Both the position numbers and the translations under genes were made by a program. This document shows, one piece after another, positions 33,450 to 44,312 of a stretch of 64,000 nucleotides of DNA. Under the pieces are notes generated by a model. It was not told where the DNA came from, did not search any database, and was given only the letters and a program-made list of their open reading frames with translations. The DNA lies in contig OZ012690.1 of the NCBI GenBank assembly GCA_963942565.1, positions 19,846,873-19,910,872 of the forward strand. Reading direction: 5' to 3'. How positions within the stretch are numbered: position 1 is the stretch's first letter; the number at the start of each line of letters is the position of its first letter. The DNA is from Maea johnstoni. Taxonomy: Eukaryota > Annelida > Polychaeta > Spionida > Magelonidae.

Positions 33450-33530
33450 CATCATTATTATTATTATTATTGTTAGTATTATTATCATTAGTATTATTAT
33501 TATTTATTTTCATTTCTATTTATTTGAATT
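33044..33530. repeat. (ATT)n microsatellite cluster
   Basis: Pure ATT at about 33073-33128 and 33410-33450, with decayed ATT/ATC elsewhere. Ile- and Leu-rich frames here are artefacts. Confidence 0.93.
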
Positions 33531-33574
33531 ATAGTTATAACCGTTATGATAGTCATACTGGTATTATACTATAA

Positions 33575-33575
33575 C

Positions 33576-33625
<50 letters not shown>

Positions 33626-33634
33626 CGATCATCG

Positions 33635-33679
<45 letters not shown>

Positions 33680-33685
33680 CTATCA
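33575..33685. repeat. (CAT)n microsatellite
   Basis: About 36 CAT units with a single CACGATCATCG interruption. Confidence 0.95.
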
Positions 33686-33689
33686 TCCT

Positions 33690-34055
33690 CAGGATAAGTA
33701 GACAGTTACCTAGTACTTTTTGCTTGTATAATGAATATCCATTTATTAGGAAGCACTTAGAATACACATGATTATTTAGGGAAATTGATTAGACAAAATC
33801 TGAGAAAAATAAGGATAAATAAAGGTCAAAATCAAGGCTTTATTGTTTGAAATGGACTTCATGGCTTTGGTGGGCTCTGCCACTTGAATGCAGGGGAATT
33901 CCTGTACATTTCAATATGAGTGCAATGTACTTGAATATTCACAAGGTGCTAACATGGCTCAAGTGGGATAATTTGCATGTTCGCTGACACTCACACTGAA
34001 TTCGAGATGCTGACTGCATGTAGGATTCTCCCCATATACAGGAGAATTAGCTGCT
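33690..34055. other. No recognised feature
   Basis: Unique-looking DNA between the CAT array and a candidate hAT element. Confidence 0.3.
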
Positions 34056-34388
34056 CAGGGCTCGACGCTAAACGCTGGCCCTAAGCCAGTAAAAATTCCC
34101 AGAAAGGGCTGGGCCAGTAAAAAAGACCACAAGCTGGTCCTACTGGGCCTGAGTATACATTTGGGGACATTCTTACTAACAATTAAGTTTCCCCTCAAGA
34201 ATGCCCCAAATGTTTTTTATAAAATAAACAAAAATAGATGTTGTCGTGAATTTTATGCAATGCTTTTCCTTTAATGTTGAAGAAAAATTTTGTAGGACCA
34301 GTAAATTTTTTGCATGACCAGTAGATCCATAGGTGTTACTGCAAGGTCCGACAAGGCCAGTGACATTTTGAGTAAGCATTGAGGCCTG
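34056..34388. mobile_element. Possible hAT-type miniature element
   Basis: The left end CAGGGCTCGACGCTAAAC and the reverse complement of the right end, CAGGCCTCAATGCTTACT, agree at most positions. CAGGGCTCGA is a common hAT terminus. CAGTAAA and CTGGTCCTAC motifs occur near both ends. Only a 5-bp CTGCT, rather than an 8-bp duplication, flanks it, so the borders are less sure than for the 27.6-kb element. Confidence 0.5.
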
Positions 34389-34819
34389 CTGCTGACTACG
34401 AGTCAGTGTTCTATGGAGAGCTGTCTGTATTTGTGTGTGTGTCTCATATTGTATATTGTCTCTGCACATATGGCATAGTGAGATTGCTATCACTCGCTCA
34501 GTCTAGACATCCACAGTATTAAAGATCCACATGCTCTAGAAACAGAACATGTGTTACAGTACTCTATATGGACTGAGAGTTGTTGTGTGTGACAGATGTG
34601 TGTCATTGAAGTAAAGTAAAATCTCTATCATAGAATATATAGTGAACTACATGTAGTAATCATCTATTTGGTTAAACCATGAATAACATAGGGAACATGT
34701 GGTGTACATTAATCCTCAGATGGTATATTAAGGTAATTATTGTACCACAGGTAACATTTGATTATTTTCAGAGCCCATGTTATATAGGTAAACTGTATGG
34801 TCGATTGTGTATAAGGAAC

Positions 34820-35242
34820 ATTTGATGCACTATTTGGATGGATAGATTTGGTTTGTGCCTTCAAGGCTAAGTTCAGAACTTTGCAAGTCTATCAATCAGT
34901 CTGTCACATTGAGAAAACTTGATGTGCTATATGGCATGATAGATTTGATGTGTGCAATTTACTAATGCACACTTAGGAATAAGCCATGCAATTTTCTCCT
35001 ATCACATTTGGAACATTTGATGCGCTATATGATATGATATATTTGATATGTATGGGATATACCAGTGCACACTTAGGAATAAGCCATGCATTGTCCTATC
35101 ACTCTGGGAACATTTGATGTATTACATGGGTATGGATATAGATATATTTAATATCATATATGCCATAAAAGCTATTCAGGAAGCCTTTATCAAAGAGGGA
35201 ACTTTTGGTATGCTTTATGCCAAGGTATATATTTGGTATGTA
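34820..35242. repeat. Minisatellite of about 95-bp units, left part
   Basis: GGAACATTTGATG-like starts near 34826, 34914, 35007, 35106 and 35198. GCACACTTAGGAATAAGCCA is shared by two units (34967 and 35066). It is interrupted at 35243 by a hAT transposon and resumes at 37791. Confidence 0.75.
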
Positions 35243-35559
35243 CAGGGTTGGGTTTCTTCCGGAAGAAACTTATTTCTTCCAGGACAATGGAAGAAACATG
35301 GTTTCTTCCATATTTTTCCACTTTCTTCCGGAAGAAATGGAAGAATGGGATCTATGATAAAAATTGAAAAAGCTATGGGTTATGAATAACATTAATGGGC
35401 AGATAATAACAAACAAAAAGATCTGAGGTAGAATAGTTTATATATATGCCATTATAATCTTATGTAATATATTACATCAATTCCTGTCACACTTAGTTTA
35501 ACCCTTTTAAATTTGCCCTTGTAAATTTGTTTTATCTGATAGATACCTTGCACATACAT

Positions 35560-36040
35560 GTAGTGCTGATATCGAGACGGACCGGACACCTGTGATTCGA
35601 AGCAGTCACCTTTGTTCGATCCGGCAATGGCATGTCAATACTACTCGATCCTAAGATGAGTACTTCTAAATGGTACTTAACACTGGAGAGTAACTATAAA
35701 ACTCCCATTAATATGGCCCTCTCAGCTCAAACACCCGAACAAGCTGACATTGGGAACACATCGGCCTCCACCCCCAGCACAGACTGTCCATGCAATGCCG
35801 AGGAGACACTCTCCTCTGAAGTGCGCGATAAATTATGGCAACCAGGAAGTTTATATTGTAGTGTCGGCACACTCACTCCAGGAGACCGGCTCTCACTCCG
35901 GGACACCCGGCAGATAATGGCCCACCCCGGCAACCAATTACGCAATTAGTGTTTGCCCTATGTGTGAATAAAGCTTAAGAGTCACATTCGTTTGTATGCT
36001 GCCGGCATTCATTCACCTATCATTGCATATTTACAGAGAA
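35560..36040. other. Compositionally distinct segment inside the hAT element
   Basis: Markedly C-rich compared with its flanks. It holds a 105-codon plus-strand frame (35632-35949) with no domain I recognise and an AATAAA at about 35967. It could be foreign DNA carried or inserted in the transposon. I cannot name it. Confidence 0.3.
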
Positions 36041-36179
36041 CTTTCCCCCAAAATATGGAAATGCCAATGCCTTGAAAAAGGATTTACATCCATGTAGACT
36101 GAAGTATGTGAGATATACATTTTTCTATTCATTAATAGCCTAACCATGTATTTTACTGTATTAACTTCATGAAATAAAG

Positions 36180-36223
<44 letters not shown>

Positions 36224-36256
36224 CATCATTATTATTGTTGTTATCATTATTATTTG
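36180..36256. repeat. (ATT)n after an AATAAAG tail
   Basis: ACTTCATGAAATAAAG followed by about 15 ATT units and decayed ATC/GTT, the usual look of a retroposon 3' tail. The body upstream is not recognised. Confidence 0.8.
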
Positions 36257-36519
36257 AAAACTCTAATACCCATATGCCCTATAACACCTGACAAAGAATC
36301 TTTAAATGTATATAAATATCTATAATATGAATCTGAATTAGGATTTAATTGAAAATTAAAGTGGCACCTATCTTATCATTCAAATGAGATTGCCATGAGG
36401 AAAAATACATATCTGTATTATGAGACCCTCAATGAAAATCAAATCATTGTGGTAGATGTAAATAATGTATGATGATGATGCATAGATGTAAATAAATCCC
36501 AGCAACTCCCAAAATGACG

Positions 36520-36582
36520 CTAAGGCTCGGAATTGGGATCGGTATCATAATAATAGTGATGCCAATCTCGAGCCTAAAAATA
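36520..36582. repeat. Short hairpin repeat
   Basis: AAGGCTCGGAATTGGGATCG and the reverse complement of GTGATGCCAATCTCGAGCCT match at most positions around a loop of about 15 bases. Possibly a tiny MITE remnant. Confidence 0.4.
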
Positions 36583-36694
36583 CCAAGTCAATACCAGTCC
36601 TACATACATGATCCTTTACATACTAGTTTAACCTTATATATATACTGATTTAAGTTAACCATACAAAGTTATTTAGTAAGAAAACAGAGATAAC

Positions 36695-36930
36695 ATCCTC
36701 TTAACTCATTAACATGAGTGTCATACACCTGGACTAAATAGAAATATCTTGATAGCAAAGCAATATTTTGAGACACATATTTCCAGTAGTTAACCATACG
36801 CAAACGGGTGCAAAAGTGAGAAAACATCCTCTTAACCCATTCACATGTAAATCATACACCTGGCCTGACTCTTATAGAAATATCTTAAGAACAATGCAAC
36901 ATTTGAGAAATATTTAGTTGAAAGTTATTC
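36695..36930. repeat. Two-unit direct repeat with TTAACCCATT
   Basis: The run AACATCCTCTTAACTCATTA...CATACACCTGG at 36692 is repeated at 36826 with TTAACCCATTCACATG. AATATCTT and AACATTTGAGAAATATTT suggest distant kinship with E elements. Confidence 0.45.
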
Positions 36931-37263
36931 TTACTCTTGTGTTTAGCAAACACTCATACAATAAGTAATGTTCTAGTTTTCCACACAATCTGTGTACCCT
37001 GGTGCTAATCTGTTGATTGATGCTGATTACTGTTCAGCTATCTCTTTCTAATGACAAACTGTTTCTTTATAACTTGAGTTAAAACATTTACATTGGATTA
37101 GTTTCATATCCAGGTTGCTGGTTCATTATATACACAGGTTTCACATTAACTATGGATGTTGAAAAGAAGCAGTTAAGCTATGTAGTCAGATCCTTTCTAA
37201 TAGCAATTCAATGGGATTAACTATACAATTAGAGACATTTACACTTGACCTACATAGGGTTAA

Positions 37264-37554
37264 CTAATAATCCAGGTCCTCCTTTCCCCTTAACATCCTA
37301 TAGCAGAAAACAAGTTTGGCTGCTTTTTCTACCCCAAGACGGTTGCGGATCTTGTTGTGGATGAGTCCAAATGATGAAAAGATTCTCTCAATGGATGCAG
37401 ATGATGCACTGTAAGCAGAGTGCAGCTGTATCATAAATTCAACTAGTCCTTCTGGCAAAGCAGCATACTTCAGGCCCTTCCACCAGGTTACAGGGTTAAT
37501 GCTGCCCACCTTGAAAAAGGATGCTGGGAAGGGGTCTGACCGGCTTTGAAATCA
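37264..37554 (-). pseudogene. hAT transposase C-terminal dimerisation domain remnant
   Basis: About 96 codons are open on the minus strand from a TGA at about 37557 to the natural-looking stop at 37264. The peptide has PFPASFFKVGS, NPVTWWKGL, then SASSASIERIFSSFG, IHNKIRNRLG and a terminal KLVFCYRML. The S-x-ER-x-FS-x-x-G...RNRL signature is the hAT-family dimerisation domain near the transposase C terminus. The zinc-finger and DDE catalytic regions are missing, so it is inactive. Confidence 0.88.
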
Positions 37555-37790
37555 ATTACTAACATGTCAATTTGAGGGATTTAAGATTCCTCATTGTTTT
37601 CTATTTAAGTGCTGCTCATTTGCTATCATACTATTCCTTATCATCTATAAGAAAAATTCAAAGAAAACTGGAAGAGATAGGTTTCTTCCAAAACATTGGA
37701 AGAAATGGAAGAAACATATTTCTTCCAGGACGGAAGAAACCAGATTTTTCCATGGAAGAAACCGCCCCTCGGAAGAAACTGCCAACCCTG

Positions 37791-37935
37791 GGTATGTACT
37801 AGAATATTTTGCTACTAGGAATATATTGTGCAGTTTAGAACATACTAGAGCCACGCATAGGTATAGCATTTAATAGACTTCTAATATGCACAGATATATT
37901 TGGTATATATGTCACAGAATGTGCACAATAGAATT
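37791..37935. repeat. Minisatellite, continuation right of the hAT insertion
   Basis: GGTATGTACTAGAATATTTTG and ATATTTGGTATATATGTCAC continue the pattern of the array at 34820. This places the transposon inside a pre-existing tandem repeat. Confidence 0.55.
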
Positions 37936-38058
37936 GAAATATGGAGGCACATTTAAAAAATAAATATGTGATATATACAAGGTTTATTGTACATTGGATT
38001 GCCCTTGATCCATATATTTATCATAAACCTATGTAGGTAAGCCAAATGTGGCCATTCC

Positions 38059-38274
38059 TTAATCCTTATGCTGGTGGTAGCTATTTTTGGCCAATACGAT
38101 TTGATGCAAAAAAACTGAAAAATGACTGAAACCCTTGCAAATGGGTATTCATCTGAGATTATTCAGCAAGAGCTATCTAATGAATACCAGCATGACAGGG
38201 TTTAGATGGTTTTCAAAAATCTTTGACTCCTTGTGCTTTGGATGAAAGGTAGCTTCAGCATTGGAAGGGTTTAA
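38059..38274 (+). mobile_element. A-family TTAA MITE
   Basis: Complete forward copy with mildly decayed left end (TTAATCCTTATGCTGG). Confidence 0.8.
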
Positions 38275-38540
38275 AGAGCTAATAAGTGGCAATATCTGAA
38301 GGATGTAATGTCTTGATTTAGTAGCTATTCAGTCTGTATAATACATTCATAGCAGCGCTTTCAGGGTGTCGTTTGGGAAATTTCTTGAACTCTCCATGCA
38401 TATGAGATGAGTTTCATGCTAGCTGTGCGGTATGGGACCCTCAGGAGGTATTCACACAGAGCTAGCTATTTAGCTTCCTAATCCGCGCCAGCTCAGCCAC
38501 CTCTGCTAAGTGACAGTTGTCCATGACATATAGCATGAAA

Positions 38541-38757
38541 TTAACCCTTATGCTGCTGGTGACTAATTTGGTCAATACAAAATGATAGAAAAAAGCTGAA
38601 AAATGGCTGAAACCATGGCATATGGGTACTCATATGAGAGAACTCAGTGAGAGCTTTCTAATGAATACCAACATGACAGGGTTTGGAAGGTCTTCAAAAC
38701 TTTTTGCAAATTTCTCCTATGGACGAAAGTAGCCTCCGACAGCATGGAAAGGGTTAA
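38541..38757 (+). mobile_element. A-family TTAA MITE
   Basis: Complete forward copy with a small insertion (GACAGC) near its right end. Confidence 0.8.
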
Positions 38758-38870
38758 AATCCTAGGAAGGGGAGGCATGAAAGATTTAGAATGTAAGACC
38801 TTAATTATAGAACTTTCCATTTAACAGTGTGAATAGAACATTTGTGACCTTAGTTCTTGACCTGCAGCAG

Positions 38871-39066
38871 TTAACCCTTATGCTGCAGGTGGCTAATTTG
38901 GCCAATATAAAATGATGCAAAAATCTGCAAAATGACTGAAACACTGAGAGTACTCAGTAAGAGTTATCCATTGAATACCAACATGACAGGATGCACAAAG
39001 ATGGTCTTTCAAAAATCTTGCGTCTTTGAGCTTTGGACGAAAGTAACGATAGCATTGGAAGGGTAA
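38871..39066 (+). mobile_element. A-family TTAA MITE
   Basis: Forward copy lacking the CTGGCACATGGGTACTCATC stretch. It ends GGAAGGGTAAA. Confidence 0.75.
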
Positions 39067-39140
39067 ACTCTTGTGTGGCTAGAGTACATTAAGACATTAT
39101 TGCTAGGAATACTTAAGTTTGTGGGAGAAGCCAAGGAATA

Positions 39141-39371
39141 AGGCCTAAAAAAGTTGTTTGTTTCCTGTAACCCTACCCTAACAAGTTTTTATTCAAAAAA
39201 ATCCCTACCCTAAAGTTTTTTTCTGCCCTCCCAACTCCCAATCAACGCGAAACATGCATAAAACACACACTTTTGACCAAAAAAATAATGTAAAAACTTT
39301 TTTTTACCGACCTACCTACCCTATGTTTTTCGAACGGTTACAGGAAACAAACAATTTCTTTTTTTAGGCCT
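39141..39371 (+). mobile_element. F-family MITE, copy 1
   Basis: AGGCCTAAAAAAGTTGTTTG...CCTGTAAC at the left mirrors GTTACAGGAAACAAACAATT...TTTTTAGGCCT at the right. The inverted repeats are about 30 bases. The interior has CCCTACCCTAA, TTTTTTTCTGCCCTCCCAAC and CCTACCTACCCTA. No coding capacity. The target duplication is unclear. Confidence 0.82.
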
Positions 39372-39942
39372 ATTAAAGGCAATAATGCGCTATTTTTCAA
39401 AGGTACCGTATATACGTAAGGTTAGAACAATATCACTTGCATAGTAAAGCCTTTTTGGAACATGTCAACCGTTTTTGAGTTATGAAGCTAGTTGCTGATT
39501 ACCTCTGGTGGCTTTATACAATTCCTGATAAAAATACAGAGAGAGAGAGATTTTGGCATCAACCAATGAGTAGGGAGAAGGTCCAGACCGGAGGCCTAGA
39601 TATTCTACTCAGACATCTGACTGATAATCTGCGCCATTGGCTCATCCTAACTAGATATTCTGTAGGCCGGGTACGTAGATCAATATGAAACAACACATGA
39701 AAAGGACTTCCTCATTTCAACCCTTTTCTACCCACAGCAGTCGTGTGGACCTTATTATAGCATTTTCATCATAAGTGAAATGATTGCATTGAAGTCCTAT
39801 TACCATGTCCATTATAATAGGAGCAAATGGAAGGGGATCAGAACTAAATCCATGCAGATCTTGGAGGATTTTCAAAATAAAATGCTACATTAGTATGCCG
39901 CAATTGCCATGATCTTGAACATAGTCACGATCATCATCTTTA

Positions 39943-39970
39943 TTACCACTTATCATCATCATCATCGTCG

Positions 39971-40011
<41 letters not shown>

Positions 40012-40150
40012 GTCGTCATCATTATCATCATCTTCATCTTCATCCTCGTCTTTATCATCATCACCACCACTATCATCATCAATCATATGATGATGATGAC
40101 GATGACGATGATGATGATGATGGTGATAATGATGATGATGATGAGGTTTA
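39943..40150. repeat. (CAT)n then (GAT)n microsatellite
   Basis: CAT units (39950-40080) switch to ATG/GAT orientation at TCATATGATGATG near 40083. The two parts together form an inverted repeat that could fold on itself. Confidence 0.92.
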
Positions 40151-40313
40151 AAGATCATCATCCTCATCATTGATGTAGTTGTCATCCTCATGATTTCCCA
40201 GTCATCATCAAATGCTCAAGGAAACTAAAGTACACTAGTACACCAAGAGGCTCCTCAGCTCTGGATGGGAAACGTAGTGGATATCTGTAGACCTCAGGTA
40301 AAAAACATGATGA

Positions 40314-40544
40314 ATACAGCATGATATTTGAAATGTACAAGAAGATACTTAGTAATTGTCTTCAGATGACTGCACAGTAGATACAGCGTGATATATGAAA
40401 TGTACAAGATGATACTTAGTAATTGTCCTCAGATGACTGCACAGTAGATACAGTGTGATATTTGAAATGTACAAGATGATACTTAGTAATTGTCTTCAGA
40501 TGACTGCACAGTAGATACAGTGTGATATATGAAATGTACAAGAT
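40314..40544. repeat. 67-bp tandem repeat, about 3.5 units
   Basis: ATACAG(C/T)(A/G)TGATAT marks starts at 40314, 40381, 40448 and 40515, exactly 67 apart. The units are almost identical, pointing to recent amplification. Confidence 0.95.
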
Positions 40545-40683
40545 TTTGAGTTGTGCTTTTCTTTAGGCAAACTATATAGAGGACAATACAAATGTAATGG
40601 CCCATTAATCATAATCATTATCATTTTTCCTAGAAGAGTATATACTGTAGAAATGCTAGTTCGCCATTATTTTGAATGCACAA

Positions 40684-40896
40684 TTAACTCTTATGCTGTT
40701 GGTGGCTAATTTTGCCGATATGAAAAGATACATAAAACCTGATAAATGACTGAAAGCCTGGCACATGGGTACTCATCTGAGAGTACTCAGCGAGAGCCAT
40801 CCAATGAATACCAACGTGACAGGGCTTAGATGTTTTTCAAAAATATTTGCATTCTAGTGCTTTGGACGAAAGTAGCCTCAACATTGGAAGGGTTAA
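40684..40896 (+). mobile_element. A-family TTAA MITE
   Basis: Complete forward copy from TTAACTCTTATGCTG to GGAAGGGTTAA. Confidence 0.8.
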
Positions 40897-41159
40897 TACT
40901 GAACATGTCAATATAGTTTGGAAAATTCTGTATGCATGGGGACTGGAAGCCATACTTACCAGGGTTGGTAATCTGCAGGGTCAAATTGATGTTGTTTGCA
41001 AACAATATTAATTCCAAAACCAAATAAATTCTTTCCGAAAGTCTCAACCACAAATGCTTTTGAATGTTACTTTTTCTACATTGGAATATAATCCTTCATC
41101 TATTTTGATTATGATTTTGTAATGCCTTAATTCTAATGTGTCTTTTTTTCCTATTTTAG

Positions 41160-41199
41160 GTACGTATAAAAATGGGAGTATTTTCTAAATACACAGGTG
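41160..41199 (+). CDS. Candidate 40-nt internal exon
   Basis: TCTTTTTTTCCTATTTTAG precedes it and GTAAGTAC follows, both strong splice signals. Read in phase 0, as required after the 5462-5548 candidate, it is open (VRIKMGVFSKYTG plus one base), leaving phase 1. A 40-base exon is short but not rare in animals. It could also be an ATG-first exon (ATGGGAGTA...). Protein family not recognised. The frame match with candidate exon 1 supports it modestly. Confidence 0.33.
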
Positions 41200-41209
41200 G
41201 TAAGTACAA

Positions 41210-42117
41210 AATGTACAAGATGCAAACAGGCTTAAGGTGGATGCCTATAATCATATGTACCAATAGTTATAGAAGATGAACTCCTATCATAGTAAGGATT
41301 TAAGGCAGATTAACTAAATTTAGGTTTTAGACTATTTATTAGGTTTCATTGAATGAACAAAGTTTATATAGGATGACATTTGAAGTCGAACAATTAGTCT
41401 AAACCAAACTACCTACAACTCTTCTTCATATATTTTGTGAATTCATGCAGATGCTTCCCTTATTCAAAAGTTTCATTGACCAAAATGTAAAACCTATTTT
41501 ATGGTGTGTATAATTTGAAGGAGTTTCTTGGAAGTCATCAGTTCAAGGTTTTTGCTATCACCTATATTGAGTCTTATTCCCAAAGAGCAGGCAAATTGGC
41601 GTATATGTGCATTCATGCATGTCTGGTCAATATAGTGCCCTTATAATGCTGTGTTGCTGTTTGCTATTGTATGCATGACTCACTACAAGACAAGAGAGAT
41701 TCACCTAAGATGAGCACACCCTTTGAGCTCAAATTTTGGTGATACAAATACACATTGTACCTTTATTAAATCACTGGCAAGGTATTACTACTATTTATTT
41801 CAAATAAACGTCACTTTTTGTATTGGATTGATTGATATGCATTAAACCAAAAACCTTTTTCCAAAAAAAAATGGTATTGGTACAATTGCAAGATATCATG
41901 CGTTCAATGTTTGAGACCTGCTTCCTTTAATTTAAATCAAAACTGTTTCAAACAAATTTTATTTGAAAATGCATCTGAAATTAGAATTTGAAAATTACAA
42001 ATTTAAGTATGACAGGAAACTAAAATTCTATACTTCAGTTTTAAAAAACTTTTCTGAATTTTATATTGCTAATCCATTCAGTTTATCAGAATGGAGTGAC
42101 AGAGTTAATTTTACCCA
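41210..42117. other. No recognised feature
   Basis: AT-rich unique DNA. Weak E-like phrases (ACAACTCTTCTTCATATATT) occur near 41418. Confidence 0.35.
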
Positions 42118-42480
42118 GTGATAATTTTTGACCTATCTATTGCATACTTGATATCCAACAATGGCAGAACTCCTATTGTTGCCAGCATCCTATTGTTGCG
42201 AGTTCCCCATTGTATTCATAAATCCATGTTGGGATTTGTTTCAATTCCCAGCACGATGTTTCCTTTAGTTTCAACATCCCCACCTGTTGCCATGGAGATG
42301 CACCCTGTTGCTTAGCAAATATTGCCATGCCGACCTCATCCCAGGCCCTCGTGGGACCCCTACCCCATCAATGTAGCAGCAACATTAACGGTTGAAACTC
42401 CCTGTCTTCATCCCCAGTGAGCAATGACTCAGGGCCTGTCTGACTGCCACTAATGAATTATTTATGCAAATTTTGATGTT
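42118..42480. other. Repeat-free GC-richer island with paired X-box motifs
   Basis: A stretch without family repeats that carries two RFX-like palindromes 21 bases apart. The short frame across it has no domain. Regulatory function is inference. Confidence 0.35.
42286..42320. promoter_or_regulatory. Paired RFX X-box-like motifs
   Basis: GTTGCCATGGAGAT (42286-42299) and GTTGCTTAGCAAAT (42307-42320). Each is a GTTGC...GCAAC-like imperfect palindrome. Confidence 0.38.
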
Positions 42481-42788
42481 CTAACAGTTAATCCCATAGA
42501 AATTAAGTGCCACAGGGTCAGCATGCAGGTGATTTATTTTCTGTCGCATTTGGTAAATGCTTTCTTGCTTTCTAATTGGTTTAACAAGTGTGAAAGATAC
42601 ACATTGTGACAGGGTAAGCTGATTCAGTAATCCAATCACATGTATTCCTTGATTAGTAGGCCATCAAATAAAAGTGTGTTTCTCATCTATAGCTTTGGCA
42701 CATAGTGGTGTGTATCTGTGGTTGAACACCATTTTTCTGCTGTCTAGGAATCTTGTACATTTCACTAAGATATAGATGATATAGGTAA

Positions 42789-43001
42789 TTAACCCTTCCA
42801 ATGCTAAGGCTACTTTCGTCCAACGCACAAGAATGCAGTGTTTTTTGAAAACTGTCTAAACACTGTCATGTTGGTATTTATTGGGTAGCTCTTGCTGAGT
42901 ACTCTGAGATGAGTACCCACATGCCAGGGTTTTAGAAAATTTTCAGGTTTTTTGCATCATTTTGTATTGGCCAAATTAGCCGCCAGCCACAAGGGGGTTA
43001 A
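42789..43001 (-). mobile_element. A-family TTAA MITE
   Basis: Complete reverse copy (TTAACCCTTCCAATGC to AGGGGGTTAA). Confidence 0.8.
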
Positions 43002-43217
43002 GAAGAATAGCTTACCTTTTACAAAAATGGAAAAGTGTGTGCCTGACATATATTATGTGATTTGAACTAGGTTATTTAGGGTGTGTCTAGTTAGTGGATT
43101 ATAACCTAAATTAACTAAGGAACTTCTTATCCCAACCTCTTACTAATCACAAATAATTTAATACTATTTTGGCACTGGCCGTTCCCTATTGAACTTAATT
43201 TATTGTCTAAAGAGCCT

Positions 43218-43273
43218 AGAGGCCTGCTCTGATGGCTTTGTGCTTAAGATGAACGTAGCATTGGAAGGGTTAA
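43218..43273 (+). mobile_element. SINE C head joined to A-family right end
   Basis: GGCCTGCTCTGATGGCTTTG is the start of SINE C. It passes within about 15 bases into GTAGCATTGGAAGGGTTAA, the right terminus of a forward A element. This is a chimeric scrap from deletion or recombination. Confidence 0.5.
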
Positions 43274-43563
43274 GAAATGTATATTTGTGTTGTTTCCCAG
43301 GGGTGGGGTTCGGGCTGGTGATTCATAGGTGTTCTGTAGCTAGGGTGAGGTAGCTGTGACCCTTGGAGGTCATATGTATTACAGAGAGCCTGCATCCCCT
43401 GTACTGCACTGTTTAACCCTTTCATGATCACAGACTGGTGTAAAAAGCTGACTTCTGAGGATATTGATACAGGGATAGGAAAGCATCAGTTGGAAAATAT
43501 AGGTATGACGATGAAATATTAACTCTATTCAACCAAAACGTTTAGATATTAGCGAATTCTGTT

Positions 43564-43782
43564 TTTAACCCTATAATTATGCTGGTGGTGGCTAATTTTG
43601 CCATTACAAAATGAGCTAAAAACCTTGAAAAATGACTGAAACCCTGGCAAATGAGTACTCATTTGAGAGTGCTCAGTGAGAGCTATCCAATGAATACCTT
43701 AATGACAGGGTTTAGATGGTTTTCAAAAATATTTGCATCCTTGTGCTATGGATGCAAGTAGCCTTAGCATTGGAAGGGTTAA
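43564..43782 (+). mobile_element. A-family TTAA MITE
   Basis: Complete forward copy with TTAACCCTATAATTATGC and GGAAGGGTTAA ends. Confidence 0.8.
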
Positions 43783-43905
43783 GTATGGTATTGCTTGAAG
43801 AGGAACTATGAGCATAAATGGGTTAAAACAAGACTGGGCAATATGACTTAATACCATCTATATTCACCACACACTCCCAACACAACCTCTTCTGTGGAGA
43901 TGCAT

Positions 43906-43921
43906 GGTTGCCATGGCAACC
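43906..43921. promoter_or_regulatory. Perfect palindromic RFX X-box
   Basis: GGTTGCCATGGCAACC is a perfect 16-bp palindrome and an ideal match to the RFX-binding X-box (GTTGCCATGGCAAC). It lies in repeat-free DNA. Confidence 0.5.
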
Positions 43922-44261
43922 ATTATTGCCTTATTTCAGCGTTTCCCAGACTTGACTGTGTGTGGGTGGATGTTAGAGCGATGATAGAGGCAGATTGAAT
44001 GGTGTCGATGTAGGTACAACCACAACTATAGGTACAATACCACTACAACCACTACTGGAAAACATTCAGGTGAAAATATGGTATTGGAAAATTAAAACAA
44101 TTTATTTTTAAAACAGATTTCTCAACACAGCCTACAGTACTACAATACATATTTGGCAAAATGTGGCCGTTTGATTGTTTCATAGAATATAACTACAACC
44201 ATTTTTTGTGTTCCTGTATGGTAGAAAAATATAAGCTGATATATGACCTGAAATATCTGCT

Positions 44262-44312
44262 TTAACCCTTCTAATGCTGAGGTTACCTTTGTAACACAAG
44301 GATGCATAGATT
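44262..44312 (-). mobile_element. A-family MITE, fragment
   Basis: TTAACCCTTCTAATGCTGAGG through AAGGATGCATAGATTT, after which similarity stops. Confidence 0.6.

Larger units (their letters stand above)
35243..37790 (-). mobile_element. hAT transposon, internally deleted
   Basis: Left terminus CAGGGTTGGGTTTCTTCC, and right terminus whose reverse complement is CAGGGTTGGCAGTTTCTTCC. Perfect 8-bp duplications GGTATGTA flank it (35235-35242 and 37791-37798). Both subterminal regions are dense in TTTCTTCC/GGAAGAAA repeats (35250-35345 and 37680-37780), likely transposase-binding sites. A transposase C-terminal remnant lies on the minus strand only about 240 bases from the right end, so the amino-terminal and catalytic parts are gone. 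Confidence 0.92.

Noticed and set aside
35632-35949. 105-codon open frame as a host gene or transposase part
   Set aside because: No recognisable motif, it lies within the hAT element, and its codons simply follow the local C-rich composition. Described only as an unexplained segment.
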